A program made the translations under genes and the position numbers. From Paenarthrobacter nicotinovorans (GTDB lineage: Bacteria; Actinomycetota; Actinomycetes; Actinomycetales; Micrococcaceae), in the NCBI RefSeq assembly GCF_007670255.1, contig NZ_SZVS01000002.1, positions 310,001 through 374,000 of the forward strand: DNA of 64,000 bases, in the 5' to 3' direction. This document shows positions 43,081 through 51,849 of the stretch, one piece after another (within the stretch, counting starts at the first letter, position 1; the number at the start of each line of letters is the position of its first letter). The notes under the pieces were generated by a model. The model saw only the letters and a program-made list of their open reading frames with translations, searched no databases and was not told the origin of the DNA.

Positions 43081-43830
43081 TCAGCCCAGGAGTACGCTCG
43101 CGTGGAGCCCGCCCGTTGCGAAGCCAAGGCTGCGGGCCATCGCGAGTGCTCCTGTATTGCTGACGTCGGCCTTCCATTGAAGGGTCAGCCCGGCGGCAAG
43201 TGCTTCGTGGGCGGCGATGGAGGCAGCCAGGGTTCCGATTCCGCGCCTGCGCCACGGGGGAGCCACCAGCACTCCCATGTTGGCAAGGATGCCCTCCCAC
43301 TCCCCATAAGCTCCACAGGCCACCGGGGTGGGCTGTTCCTCTTCCGGATGCATGATGGTGAAACGGTGTTCGAGACCTTGAAGGCCCACTTCATTCACGT
43401 CATCCGGCGGGCATAGCCCCTCCAAGGTGATGGCCTCGGGGTTGCCGTGTGAGACCGTGAGGTCCTCGGAGGGCTGCTGCAGGGGCAGGTCATCGGCGAA
43501 GAACAGTGCCGACGATCCGAGTCCGTGCCCGCCGTGCGAGCGGGTGAGGGTCAGCAGCGTGACATGCTGGGCGAGTTCGGTATCAGGGACGTCTTTGGCG
43601 GCGTCCAATGCCCACTGCGGGCCCACCAAGGCCGAGACGCCAAACAAGCGCAGGAAAACCAGTGCCCGCGCTGAGTCATCAACCCGGGTCATCCTGCTGG
43701 TGGGGGCGCCCGGAGCAGTCCCGCCAGAGGTGAGGGCGGCAGCAGCGCCGGCGAAAGCGTCGTCGTCGAAACCTAAATGGCGAGCCCACGCCAGCTGGAT
43801 GATGGCAGCGGACGTGGGCTCCAGAGTCAT
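43081..43830 (-). CDS. GNAT-family N-acetyltransferase
   Basis: 249 aa. The C-terminal GNAT core has MGVLVAPPWRRRGIGTLAAS (acetyl-CoA motif RRxGxG) and ends with DVSNTGALAMARSLGFATGG. The N-terminal 120 residues are less typical (LAWARHLGFDDDAFAGAAA). TAGGCT lies six bases before the ATG and overlaps the stop codon of pfkA, giving a likely leaderless start. Substrate unknown. Confidence 0.8.
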   Translation of the reverse strand: MTLEPTSAAIIQLAWARHLGFDDDAFAGAAAALTSGGTAPGAPTSRMTRVDDSARALVFLRLFGVSALVGPQWALDAAKDVPDTELAQHVTLLTLTRSHGGHGLGSSALFFADDLPLQQPSEDLTVSHGNPEAITLEGLCPPDDVNEVGLQGLEHRFTIMHPEEEQPTPVACGAYGEWEGILANMGVLVAPPWRRRGIGTLAASIAAHEALAAGLTLQWKADVSNTGALAMARSLGFATGGLHASVLLG

Positions 43831-43836
43831 GGATTC

Positions 43837-43842
43837 AGCCTA
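43837..43842 (-). promoter_or_regulatory. Leaderless -10 element overlapping the pfkA stop
   Basis: Minus-strand TAGGCT (43842-43837), six bases from the GNAT ATG; its first three bases are the pfkA stop codon TAG. Confidence 0.45.
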
Positions 43843-44865
43843 GCCGAACAATACGGACGCTTCGTCGTAACGGTGCTGCGGCACGGTCTTGAGCTTGCCC
43901 AGGGCTTCCTCGAAGCCTACGTGGGAGATGTCCGTGCCCTTGAGGGCCACCATGGTTCCCCAGCGGCCTTCGACCACGGAGTCGATGGCGGCCATGCCGA
44001 GTCGGGTCGCGAGAACGCGGTCGTAGGCAGTCGGAACGCCGCCGCGCTGGATGTGTCCGAGGATGGTGGCGCGGGTTTCAATGCCCGTGCGGGCCTCGAT
44101 CTCGGGTGCCAACTGGTCGGCGATTCCACCCAGGCGGGGCCGGCCGAAGGTATCCAGGCCGCGCTCTGAGTGCGGGGATTCCAGGTGGTCCGGGACGAAC
44201 CCTTCGGCAACAACCACCAGCGGTGCACGGCCACGGTCGTGGGCCTCCTGGACCCACTCGGCGATCTGTTCGATGCTGGCTTTCTGCTCCGGGATCAAGA
44301 TGGCGTGGGCGCCGGCGGCCATGCCTGCGTGGAGGGCGATCCAGCCCACGTGGCGTCCCATGACCTCGGCAATCATGCAGCGGTGGTGGGATTCACCGGT
44401 GGTGCGCAGGCGGTCGATGGCCTCAGTGGCAATCTGGACCGCGGTGTCGAAGCCGAAAGTGTAGTCAGTGGCGTCGAGGTCGTTGTCCACGGTCTTGGGC
44501 ACGCCAACGATCTTCAAGCCGGCATCAGTGAGGCGCTTGGCCGCAGCCAGGGTTCCCTCACCACCGATGGCAATGATGGCGTCAATCCCCAGGCGTTCCA
44601 TGTGGGCCTTGATGACCTCCGGGCCTCCACCGTTTTCGAACGGGTTGGTCCGGGAGGTTCCCAGGATGGTTCCACCCTGCTTGGCGATACCGCGGACCAT
44701 GGTGCGGGGGATGTCGATGATGTCGCCCTCGACGACGCCGCGCCAGCCGTCACGGAAGCCTACGAATTCCTGGCCGTGGATGGCAATGCCTTTGAGGACT
44801 GCTCCCCGGATCACTGCGTTGAGTCCGGGGCAGTCGCCACCGCTGGTAAGAATGCCAATTTTCAT
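43840..44865 (-). CDS. pfkA: 6-phosphofructokinase
   Basis: Phosphorylates fructose 6-phosphate in glycolysis, 341 aa. Motifs: GILTSGGDCPGLNAVIRG, AIGGEGTLAAAKRL, GVPKTVDNDLDATDYTFG and EVMGRHVGWIALHAG. The nucleotide-specificity positions are Gly (GGEG) together with Lys (PKTVDND): ATP enzymes usually have Gly at both, PPi enzymes Asp and Lys. Gly plus Lys is the mixed signature of the actinobacterial ATP-PfkA group, so ATP dependence is likely. It is the only kinase in this cluster. Confidence 0.92.
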   Translation of the reverse strand: MKIGILTSGGDCPGLNAVIRGAVLKGIAIHGQEFVGFRDGWRGVVEGDIIDIPRTMVRGIAKQGGTILGTSRTNPFENGGGPEVIKAHMERLGIDAIIAIGGEGTLAAAKRLTDAGLKIVGVPKTVDNDLDATDYTFGFDTAVQIATEAIDRLRTTGESHHRCMIAEVMGRHVGWIALHAGMAAGAHAILIPEQKASIEQIAEWVQEAHDRGRAPLVVVAEGFVPDHLESPHSERGLDTFGRPRLGGIADQLAPEIEARTGIETRATILGHIQRGGVPTAYDRVLATRLGMAAIDSVVEGRWGTMVALKGTDISHVGFEEALGKLKTVPQHRYDEASVLFG

Positions 44866-45008
44866 GTTTGCTCACTCATGGCTTGGAGGAATACGTGCAA
44901 GAGCGCCACGCTGAGCTCCCCACGATTGTAGACGTGCATGTGGGGTGGGACACAAATGGTTACTTTTTAGCCCAGGTGTGCGGTAGTGGAAACATGGCCG
45001 AAACCAGC

Positions 45009-45037
45009 AAAAAGCGCCCCGCCGTTTGGCGGAGCGC
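45009..45037 (-). terminator. Terminator of the small PspC gene
   Basis: On the minus strand a ten-bp stem (one mismatch) with a short loop is followed by five T residues (plus-strand A-run 45009-45013). It lies about 15 bases after the 82-aa PspC gene. Confidence 0.82.
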
Positions 45038-45053
45038 CTTCTGTGCCCGGTAG

Positions 45054-45302
45054 TTACCGGGACCGTTGGCTGAGGAAGGATTCGAGGGCGATCTTGTTGC
45101 TCTGGTCCGGCAGGATGAGCCAAGCGAGGATGTACACCACCACTGCGGGCCCGGGAAGCAGGCAGAAAAGCAGGAATGCCACCCGGACGTAAGCCACATC
45201 CACCTTGAGTTTGGCGGCGATGCCCCCGCAAACGCCACCCAGCCAGCGTTGTGGTCCGCGCTTCAGGCCGAGGCCCCTGACGATGCTGAAGAACTTGTCC
45301 AT
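45054..45302 (-). CDS. PspC-domain protein (small)
   Basis: 82 aa. Nearly all of it is a PspC domain: GPQRWLGGVCGGIAAKLKVD followed by a membrane span (VAFLLFCLLPGPAVVVYILAW) and a basic end. Related to phage-shock protein C membrane-stress modules. One of three PspC-domain proteins in this locus (see 45727 and 47403). GGAAG precedes the ATG. Confidence 0.85.
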   Translation of the reverse strand: MDKFFSIVRGLGLKRGPQRWLGGVCGGIAAKLKVDVAYVRVAFLLFCLLPGPAVVVYILAWLILPDQSNKIALESFLSQRSR

Positions 45303-45350
45303 GCCTACACACTTCCTTGTCGCGGTTGCTTTGTCACGTGGATCCGGCGC

Positions 45351-45725
45351 TCACGCAGCGGGGTTCTTGGACCTGGAGGAACCCTTGCGTGTCGAAAGGA
45401 GCCCACCTACCACCAGGGCGGCCCCGGCTCCGATCATCAGGCCTATGAGGACATACGTCCCGTTCAGGGTCACCCAGCCAAGGGTGGAAATGATGATCAG
45501 CGCTGCCAACGCGACCACGATCAGCCCCCACACCACTGTGCCGATGCGGGCCTGCCGGGGTTCGTCCTCTTCGGTACGTTCTGCCCGGAAGCTTGGCTCC
45601 AGCACTGGGGTCAGCGGGATCTCGCGCAGCGCGGGCTTTGGCAGGGCTTCAGTGGGACGGGTGCCTTTGGGCAATGGCTCGGTGGGGGAGGACCCGGATT
45701 CCTTAGCCGGCTCGTTCATGCTCAT
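45351..45725 (-). CDS. Two-span membrane protein of the PspC locus
   Basis: 124 aa. A Pro/Glu-rich cytoplasmic N-tail of about 60 residues precedes two membrane spans (about 64-84 and 93-113) and a short basic end. Unrecognised family. It starts one base after the 516-aa PspC protein stop, so it is co-transcribed and probably acts with it at the membrane. ATGs at 45725 and 45719 are both possible starts. Confidence 0.7.
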   Translation of the reverse strand: MSMNEPAKESGSSPTEPLPKGTRPTEALPKPALREIPLTPVLEPSFRAERTEEDEPRQARIGTVVWGLIVVALAALIIISTLGWVTLNGTYVLIGLMIGAGAALVVGGLLSTRKGSSRSKNPAA

Positions 45726-45726
45726 G

Positions 45727-47277
45727 TCAGTTTCCTTCCTTGATGGTCACGTTGCTGAAGGTGCCGTCGATCTGGACCACCAGGTTGGCCCCGGGTTTCC
45801 CGGTGTTGTAGAGGGTGCGGTCGTCCTTCAGCCGACCCCCACGGTCGCTTCCGCGTTCATTCAGGTTGCCGAAGGTCATATCCGCCTTGACCTCCACAGG
45901 GACGTTGTCCGGGATGATGACGGTGACGTTGCTCGCGGTGGCGTCGACGGGCACCAGAACCTCTGTGATCAAGGGCGGTGTCGTAGTGATGTCGCTGAGG
46001 TCGACGGTGCCTTGGGCTCCGGTCACGTCTATGCCTTGTCGCGCCTGTTCAACGCTGGTGGGTGCCCAATTTACGTCATGGAACGTGAAGCGGTCGCCGT
46101 TGCGGGGAGCCACGTTGAAGATGCCGCCAATCATCAGGGCAACTATGGCAAGGAACCCGAGGAAACCTGAGGTCCGTCCTCGAAGTCCGGCGACCACGAT
46201 TCCCAGGCCCAGGACGGCAGCGCCCGTTGCCCACACCACAGCGTTGGCCGAGGTGCCCAGATCAATGACGTGTCCGGCGTCGAGCGCTTTCAGGGTGCCG
46301 CCTGCCAGCAGCGCCGCACCTGCGGACACCGCGATCATGGCTGCGCCAGGTCCCTTGCGCTTGGGGGCGGTCGGTTTCGGGGCCCACTCTTGCGGGGGAG
46401 TGGAACCGTAGGGAGGACGCGGCCCCGAAGGAGGGGTGGGCCCTGCGCCGTAGCCAGAAGCGCCGTAAGCGTTCGCACCGTACCCGCCCGCGCCGGTAGC
46501 CCCGCTGCGCTGGCCCGTCGGCACGGAAGCGCCCGCCGGCACGGAGGCACCCGAAGCGCCCGTCGGCACGGAAGCACCGTACACGGGAACTCCGGTGTTG
46601 GTGCCCGCCGTGGGCGTGGCTGAGTAGGTGGCCGTGTAGTTCTGTGGGCCTGTGGACTGGGATGCTTTCGCGCCCTTGTTCCGCTGAACCAGGACATAGA
46701 CGAGGTAGCTGACGCCGGCTATCCAGAACAGAGTCCAGAACACTCCGGGAAGCCCGTTCCCACCCCATCCCCAGAATCCCCGGCCCAAGCTCGGGAAGCC
46801 GATGATGGTCGTGATTAAGGCACCTGTCATGCCGCCTGACCAACGGCCGGCGGCCGCCTCTTGAACATGGATGCGTCCATCAGGCTCAGGCAGGAGCGCC
46901 CATGCGACGCCGTACAGCAGGACCCCGATGCCGGCGAAAAGTGCAAGCACGATGAAGATGCCGCGGACGATCAGCGGATCGATGCCGAACCTGTGGGCAA
47001 TTCCACTGGCCACCCCGCCGATCCAGCGGTCAGGTCCACGCCGGATGCCCAGGTTACGGGTCCAGTCGAAGAAGTTCTGCTGGGAACCTTGGGGCGCTTC
47101 GCCGCTTGGCGCGTAGCTTCCGGCTGCCGGACCAGCCCCGGCGGATCCTCCGGCGGAGGGCTGGTCCGAAGAAGTGCCGGGAGCTCCGGCGGATGCACCG
47201 TTCGTGGCGCTGGAGCCGGTGGCGCCAGCGGCGCCAGGCGTTCCGGGTTCCTCTGGGTTCATGCTGTTCGCGTTCAT
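45727..47277 (-). CDS. PspC-domain protein with C-terminal toastrack-like domain
   Basis: 516 aa. N-terminal Pro/Ala/Ser-rich linker (1-70), PspC domain (about 70-145: NLGIRRGPDRWIGGVASGIA then two spans), a repetitive Gly/Ala/Tyr/Pro linker with ASVPTG/ASVPAG repeats (about 230-310), further spans, and a C-terminal extracytoplasmic beta-rich domain (about 390-516: VEVKADMTFGNLNERGSDRG). That last domain resembles the LiaF/toastrack class of cell-envelope stress sensors. Its partner is probably the divergent PspC-kinase. Role in envelope stress signalling is inferred. The start at 47277 has AGGA at good spacing. Confidence 0.83.
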   Translation of the reverse strand: MNANSMNPEEPGTPGAAGATGSSATNGASAGAPGTSSDQPSAGGSAGAGPAAGSYAPSGEAPQGSQQNFFDWTRNLGIRRGPDRWIGGVASGIAHRFGIDPLIVRGIFIVLALFAGIGVLLYGVAWALLPEPDGRIHVQEAAAGRWSGGMTGALITTIIGFPSLGRGFWGWGGNGLPGVFWTLFWIAGVSYLVYVLVQRNKGAKASQSTGPQNYTATYSATPTAGTNTGVPVYGASVPTGASGASVPAGASVPTGQRSGATGAGGYGANAYGASGYGAGPTPPSGPRPPYGSTPPQEWAPKPTAPKRKGPGAAMIAVSAGAALLAGGTLKALDAGHVIDLGTSANAVVWATGAAVLGLGIVVAGLRGRTSGFLGFLAIVALMIGGIFNVAPRNGDRFTFHDVNWAPTSVEQARQGIDVTGAQGTVDLSDITTTPPLITEVLVPVDATASNVTVIIPDNVPVEVKADMTFGNLNERGSDRGGRLKDDRTLYNTGKPGANLVVQIDGTFSNVTIKEGN

Positions 47278-47402
47278 ACTTCGATCCTGCCGTGCCGCCC
47301 CGTCGACCCTCTACTGGGGGATACCCTGAATGATCCCTGAGAGGCCCCCTGACCCTGCCGGAATCCGGTTCGGGGAACCCTGATCCGTGCTTGGATTGGT
47401 AC

Positions 47403-48917
47403 ATGACAACCGCCATCGAACGCCCCCCGCTGGTCCGCAGCAGCGACCGCATGATCGCGGGCGTCTGCAGCGGATTGGCCGATCACTTGGGGTGGCCGGT
47501 CAAATATGTGCGGCTCGGGATGGTTCTGGCCAGTTTCGCGGGCGGAGCGGGCCTGGCTTTCTACGCGTGGCTGTGGACCATGGTTCCCACCGCGGACGAG
47601 GCCGCCAAACGCAATGCCCGACGGCCGGCGTCGCCTATTGCTCCTGCCGTGAGCCTGCCGCCCGTGCCGGCTGCCGGCGTCGGGCCGGTCCGCCAGCAAC
47701 AGATGTACGACGCCGGAACGTCACCGGCGGTGCCAAGTGCACCGGTGGCCAGCGGCCAGGCAGCCGGCAGTGCAGCTGGCAGCGGCACCGCCGGCACCAA
47801 CCCGGAGCCAGGGGCATCCGCGACGGATGACCCGGGCGCGTCCGGGGCAGCGTGGGATGGCAGCTCCTTGGCTTCCTGGTTCTCTTTCCGCAAAATCCAG
47901 TACGGCAAGGAAATCCTGCTCGGGGCGGCCCTGCTCTTGGTGGCGGCAATCCTGATCGCCCGCCAGTTTGGCGTGGATGTCCCGCTGGGCACGCTGATTC
48001 CGGCAGCTGCGATCCTGGGGGGTGCCGCGATCGCCTGGATGCAGCTCGATGAAACGCGCAGGGCCGGGCTGGTGGACAAGACCAAGGCCGATCAGGCCGG
48101 AGGCTGGGTGCGCTTGGCGGCGGGCCTGGCCCTGGTGGTGGCCGGCGTCCTGGTCATGGTGTCCGGCTCCGGCTCGTGGGAGCAGACATGGCTGGCGCTG
48201 TTGGCCTCCGTTGCAGTCCTTGGTGGTGTTGCCTTGGTGCTGCTGCCATGGGGACTCAAGTTTTGGAAGGACCTGGAAACGGAGCGTGCCGGGCGCGTCC
48301 GCGAAACCGAGCGTGCGGAGATCGCGGCACACCTGCACGACTCCGTGCTCCAGACGTTGGCGCTTATCCAACGCCGGGCCGGCTCCGAACAGGACGTCAT
48401 CCGCTTGGCAAGGGCCCAGGAACGGGAACTGCGGGCATGGCTCTTCAGCGATCCCGCCAAGGAACCAGGCCTGCTGGCTGAACGCGTCAAGGCCGTGGCC
48501 GCGGACGTGGAAGACGCCCATGGCCACGCCGTCGAGGTGGTCAGCGTCGGCGACACGGAGATGACTGAGCGTCACGAGGCCCTTGTCCAGGCGGCCCGGG
48601 AGGCAATGCTCAACGCCGCACGACACGGCGGGGGCGCCGTTTCGGTCTATCTAGAGTGCACCGACAGTGGCACGGAGATCTTTATCAAGGACCGGGGCCC
48701 TGGCTTCGCGCTAGAGGCCATCCCGGATGACAGGCTGGGCGTGAAGGAATCGATGATTGGACGCATGAAGAGGCACGGCGGCACAGCGGTGATCAACAGC
48801 AGCAGCGATGGGACAGAGGTCCGGCTCGCCCTGCCATCAGCAAATCCAGACATGGGTGAAGGCCGGAACGGCGAGGCCCGGGGCACTGAAGTCCGGAACG
48901 GAGAGACGAAACAATGA
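47403..48917 (+). CDS. PspC-domain sensor histidine kinase (NarL-type)
   Basis: 504 aa membrane kinase. The N-terminal PspC domain (about 8-75: RSSDRMIAGVCSGLADHLGW) carries the first spans; a Pro/Ala-rich loop is followed by three more spans (about 160-270), then the dimerisation helix ERAEIAAHLHDSVLQTLALI (phospho-accepting His) and an HATPase with N-box EAMLNAARHGGGAV and G-box KDRGPGF. The PspC module probably senses membrane stress with the two divergent PspC proteins. Start MTTAIERPP; no strong Shine-Dalgarno. The stop overlaps the response regulator start (ATGA). Confidence 0.9.
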   Translation: MTTAIERPPLVRSSDRMIAGVCSGLADHLGWPVKYVRLGMVLASFAGGAGLAFYAWLWTMVPTADEAAKRNARRPASPIAPAVSLPPVPAAGVGPVRQQQMYDAGTSPAVPSAPVASGQAAGSAAGSGTAGTNPEPGASATDDPGASGAAWDGSSLASWFSFRKIQYGKEILLGAALLLVAAILIARQFGVDVPLGTLIPAAAILGGAAIAWMQLDETRRAGLVDKTKADQAGGWVRLAAGLALVVAGVLVMVSGSGSWEQTWLALLASVAVLGGVALVLLPWGLKFWKDLETERAGRVRETERAEIAAHLHDSVLQTLALIQRRAGSEQDVIRLARAQERELRAWLFSDPAKEPGLLAERVKAVAADVEDAHGHAVEVVSVGDTEMTERHEALVQAAREAMLNAARHGGGAVSVYLECTDSGTEIFIKDRGPGFALEAIPDDRLGVKESMIGRMKRHGGTAVINSSSDGTEVRLALPSANPDMGEGRNGEARGTEVRNGETKQ

Positions 48918-49588
48918 CCATGAATCCCAATGCTGGTACGGGGCGTCGTGTGCGTGTGGTGATCGTGGATGACCACACCATCTTCCGCTCGGGCCTGAAA
49001 GCCGATCTTGATGAGCGCATGGATGTGGTCGGGGAGGCGGGGACGGTGGAGCAAGCCATTGCCGTGATCGCCGGGACCCGACCGGAAGTAGTGCTCCTGG
49101 ACGTCCACCTTCCCGGTGGGCTGGGTGGCGGCGGCCGCGAGGTCATCGCGGGGTCCGCCGCCCTTCTGGGGAGTACCAGCTTCCTGGCCTTGAGTGTTTC
49201 CGACGCCGCAGAGGACGTGGTTTCGGTGATCCGGGCCGGTGCCCGCGGCTACGTCACCAAGACCATCTCGGGCAAGGAAATTTCCGATGCCGTCATCCGC
49301 GTGGCCGATGGCGATGCCGTCTTCTCGCCCCGGCTCGCGGGGTTCGTCCTGGACGCCTTTGGCACCGCCCCTGCGGACATCGCAGACGACGAACTGGACA
49401 AGCTGTCCGCCCGGGAACTCGAGGTCATGCGGCTCATCGCACGGGGCTACAGCTACAAGGAAGTTGCCAAGGAGCTCTTCATCTCCATCAAGACCGTGGA
49501 AACACATGTGTCAGCCGTCCTCCGGAAGCTCCAGCTCTCCAGCCGGCATGAACTGACCAAGTGGGCGGCCGAGCGCCGCCTCCTCTGA
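48914..49588 (+). CDS. LuxR/NarL-type response regulator of the PspC kinase
   Basis: 224 aa. Receiver domain: acidic pair in VVIVDDHTIFRSG, phospho-acceptor Asp in VVLLDVHLPGG, Lys in YVTKTISGKEISD. C-terminal LuxR HTH: LSARELEVMRLIARGYSYKE ... KTVETHVSAVLRKL. It overlaps the kinase by four bases. Expected output is transcriptional control of the divergent PspC genes and other envelope-stress genes, by analogy with LiaSR-like systems. Confidence 0.92.
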   Translation: MTMNPNAGTGRRVRVVIVDDHTIFRSGLKADLDERMDVVGEAGTVEQAIAVIAGTRPEVVLLDVHLPGGLGGGGREVIAGSAALLGSTSFLALSVSDAAEDVVSVIRAGARGYVTKTISGKEISDAVIRVADGDAVFSPRLAGFVLDAFGTAPADIADDELDKLSARELEVMRLIARGYSYKEVAKELFISIKTVETHVSAVLRKLQLSSRHELTKWAAERRLL

Positions 49589-49590
49589 CC

Positions 49591-49686
49591 CTCGCTCACA
49601 TCCCGCGTGCTTGAGCCGGACGCTCGCTCACATCCCGCGTGCTTGAGCCGGACGCTCGCTCACATCCCGCGTGGTTGGGGCGGACG
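49591..49686. repeat. Three 32-bp tandem repeats
   Basis: A 32-base unit starting CTCGCTCACATCCCGCGTGC is repeated at 49591-49622, 49623-49654 (identical) and 49655-49686 (three substitutions, as in GTGGTTGGGG). It begins two bases after the response regulator stop. No spacers are present, so it is not a CRISPR. Function unknown; recent duplication or a recombination hotspot is likely. Confidence 0.85.
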
Positions 49687-49756
49687 CCCGACGGCGGCGC
49701 ATGGCTGACGGCGTCGCTTCCGGGTGAGGATTGCTCACGGGTTTGAAGAACAAGTC

Positions 49757-49792
49757 AGCCCCCAGCCAACCTGTCTCGGTTGGCTGGGGGCT
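49757..49792. terminator. Bidirectional hairpin between response regulator and aminotransferase
   Basis: A fourteen-bp perfect stem (AGCCCCCAGCCAAC and its complement) with an 8-base loop; short T-rich bases on the plus side (GTTTG) and on the minus side (TGACTTGTT). Located between convergent genes. Confidence 0.75.
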
Positions 49793-49815
49793 GTTTGCCG
49801 CCAAAAGTGAAGGCG

Positions 49816-51045
49816 CTACTTGGCCTTGCCCAGGAATTCCTGCAGCCGGCGGACGCCTTCGGCAAGGTCGTCGTCGCCGAGTGCGTAGGAAAGCCGCACA
49901 TAGCCGGAGGGTCCAAACGCCTCGCCCGGAACGACAGCTACCTCAACCTCATCGAGGATCAGGGCCGCGAGTTCAGCTGAAGTGGTCGGTCGGACGGGAC
50001 CATTGGAGGTCTCGAATTCCTTGCCCAGCAGTCCGCGGACGTCCGCGTACACGTAGAAGGCGCCGGTCGGCGTCGGGCATTCAACACCGTCAATCGCGTT
50101 GAGTCCGGCGACAATCGCCTTGCGGCGGCGGTCGAAGGCAACCTTCATTTCGTCGACGGCGGTCAGCGGGCCGGTGAGGGCAGCGGCGGCAGCAACCTGC
50201 ATGATGTTGGAGACGTTCGAAGTCGCGTGCGACTGCAGGTTGGTGGCCGCCTTGATGACGTCGGCCGGGCCGATCATCCATCCCACGCGCCAGCCCGTCA
50301 TGGCGTAGGTCTTGGCGACACCGTTGAGGATGACAACCTTGTCCCCAAGCTCCGGGGCTGCCGTGGCGATGGAGGTGAACTCGACGCCGTCGTAGGTCAG
50401 GTGCTCGTAGATCTCGTCGGTAACTACCCACAGGCCCTTGGCCGCGGCCCACTTGCCAATCTCGGCAACCTGCTCCGGGCTGTACACAGCGCCCGTGGGG
50501 TTGGAGGGGGAGACGAACAGCAGGATCTTGGTCTTGTCCGTTACTGCTGCTTCAAGCTGGTCCACAGTAACCAGGTAGCCCTGCTCGGGTCCGGCGAAAA
50601 CCTCGACGGGAACGCCACCTGCGAGGCGGATGGCCTCCGGGTAAGTGGTCCAGAACGGGGTGGGAATGATGACCTCGTCGCCCGGATCCACCAGCGTGGC
50701 GAAGGTGTTGTAGACGGCCTGCTTGCCGCCGTTGGTCACCAGGACCTGGGAAGGATCAACTTTGTAGCCCGAGTCACGCAGGGTCTTCTCGGCGATGGCC
50801 TTCTTCAGTTCCGGCAGACCGCCCGCAGGGGAATAGCGGTGGTACTTCGGCTGGCCGGCTGCCTCAATGGCGGCCTGGACGATGTAGTCGGGGGTGGGGA
50901 AGTCGGGTTCGCCGGCACCGAAACCAATCACGGGACGACCCGCGGCCTTCAGTGCCTTGGCCTTGGCGTCAACGGCAAGGGTGGCGGACTCGGCAATGGC
51001 GGAGATTCGCTGTGAAATGCGGGCGGCAGTTGTTCCGGCAGACAT
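49816..51045 (-). CDS. Class I/II PLP-dependent aminotransferase (aspartate aminotransferase family)
   Basis: 409 aa fold-type I transaminase. The PLP lysine is in [16 protein letters not shown]; other marks include [40 protein letters not shown] and [14 protein letters not shown]. The closest type is the aspartate transaminase (AspB/AspC) usually found near secE in actinobacteria. The reaction is glutamate/oxaloacetate transamination, possibly with broader specificity. The start ATG has no strong Shine-Dalgarno. Confidence 0.9.
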   Translation of the reverse strand: MSAGTTAARISQRISAIAESATLAVDAKAKALKAAGRPVIGFGAGEPDFPTPDYIVQAAIEAAGQPKYHRYSPAGGLPELKKAIAEKTLRDSGYKVDPSQVLVTNGGKQAVYNTFATLVDPGDEVIIPTPFWTTYPEAIRLAGGVPVEVFAGPEQGYLVTVDQLEAAVTDKTKILLFVSPSNPTGAVYSPEQVAEIGKWAAAKGLWVVTDEIYEHLTYDGVEFTSIATAAPELGDKVVILNGVAKTYAMTGWRVGWMIGPADVIKAATNLQSHATSNVSNIMQVAAAAALTGPLTAVDEMKVAFDRRRKAIVAGLNAIDGVECPTPTGAFYVYADVRGLLGKEFETSNGPVRPTTSAELAALILDEVEVAVVPGEAFGPSGYVRLSYALGDDDLAEGVRRLQEFLGKAK

Positions 51046-51207
51046 CTATGTACCGTTCTTCGCAGGCAGCTCGTGGGCTGGATGATGGGATTCGACGTAA
51101 ACTACCTTATGCTGTTCTGCGGAGCTCCCGCGCGCCCACCCGGCTTTGTGACTGATGGTGCTGGTCACAGGCGTAAAAGGGGAGTGGGAGCCCCGGAATC
51201 GAGCCGG

Positions 51208-51237
51208 TTCGACTATCGCGAATTTCTTGCGTAGACT
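51208..51237 (+). promoter_or_regulatory. Promoter of tRNA-Trp
   Basis: TTCGAC, then 18 bases, then TAGACT; the expected start near 51244 would give a 57-base 5' leader before the tRNA. Confidence 0.4.
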
Positions 51238-51300
51238 GGTTCACCGGTGTTGAAAAGCATCGCAGGCTGAAGTGCGGCCTGAAACATGGATTCGATCCAT

Positions 51301-51373
51301 AGGGTAGTGGCGCAATTGGTAGCGCAGCGGTCTCCAAAACCGCAGGTTGCAGGTTCGAGTCCTGTCTGCCCTG
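51301..51373 (+). tRNA. tRNA-Trp (anticodon CCA)
   Basis: Acceptor AGGGTAG/CTGCCCT, D-arm with AATTGGTA loop, anticodon arm GCGGT-CTCCAAA-ACCGC giving CCA, T-arm GCAGG-TTCGAGT-CCTGT. Discriminator G73; CCA not encoded. Position directly before secE is the usual actinobacterial arrangement. Confidence 0.95.
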
Positions 51374-51380
51374 CGCAAGC

Positions 51381-51404
51381 TGTTCCGGCGGAAACGCCGG
51401 AACA
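51381..51404 (+). other. GNRA hairpin between tRNA-Trp and secE
   Basis: TGTTCCGGCG and its complement form a ten-bp stem capped by GAAA. No T-run follows, so it may be a processing or stabilising element more than a terminator. Confidence 0.55.
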
Positions 51405-51468
51405 CGCGCAGCAACCATGGCTCTGATCAGAGTCGGGTCAACGACTTTGCAAGGTGAGTGAGGACCAG

Positions 51469-51735
51469 GTGACCGAAACAGCTGCCAGCAGCTCGAAGGG
51501 CCGTCCCGCCAAGAAAGCCGAACGCGGCTTCTTCGCCCGTATTGCACTCTTCGTACGCCAGATCATCGGCGAACTGAAGAAGGTCGTTGCACCCACCCGC
51601 AAGGAACTGATCAATTACACGCTCGTGGTGCTGGTGTTCGTGGTCATCATGATGGTCATTGTCACCCTGTTGGACCTCGCCTTCGGCACGGGAGTCAGCT
51701 GGGTCTTCGGTGGGTCAGGCGCCACGGACCGCTAA
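51469..51735 (+). CDS. secE: Preprotein translocase subunit SecE
   Basis: Small subunit of the SecYEG channel. 88 aa from GTG at 51469; GTG at 51454 would add five residues. Basic N-terminal amphipathic region (KKAERGFFARIALFVRQIIG), family motif ELKKVVAPTRKELINYT and one C-terminal membrane span (LVVLVFVVIMMVIVTLL). GAGGA lies four bases before the chosen start. Second gene in the tRNA-Trp-secE-nusG-rplKA cluster. Confidence 0.93.
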   Translation: MTETAASSSKGRPAKKAERGFFARIALFVRQIIGELKKVVAPTRKELINYTLVVLVFVVIMMVIVTLLDLAFGTGVSWVFGGSGATDR

Positions 51736-51849
51736 GCGGATCTGTCCGCAAACTGTGTGGAATTCCTTGATACTCCGGGAATTTCGCGGGGTTTGCGGAA
51801 TTGAGCCATTTAAATAGGCATGTTAGGCAATGAGGAAGCAGGAGACCAA

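Noticed and set aside
49591..49686. CRISPR array
   Set aside because: Three contiguous 32-bp copies with no spacers and no cas genes; a tandem repeat only.
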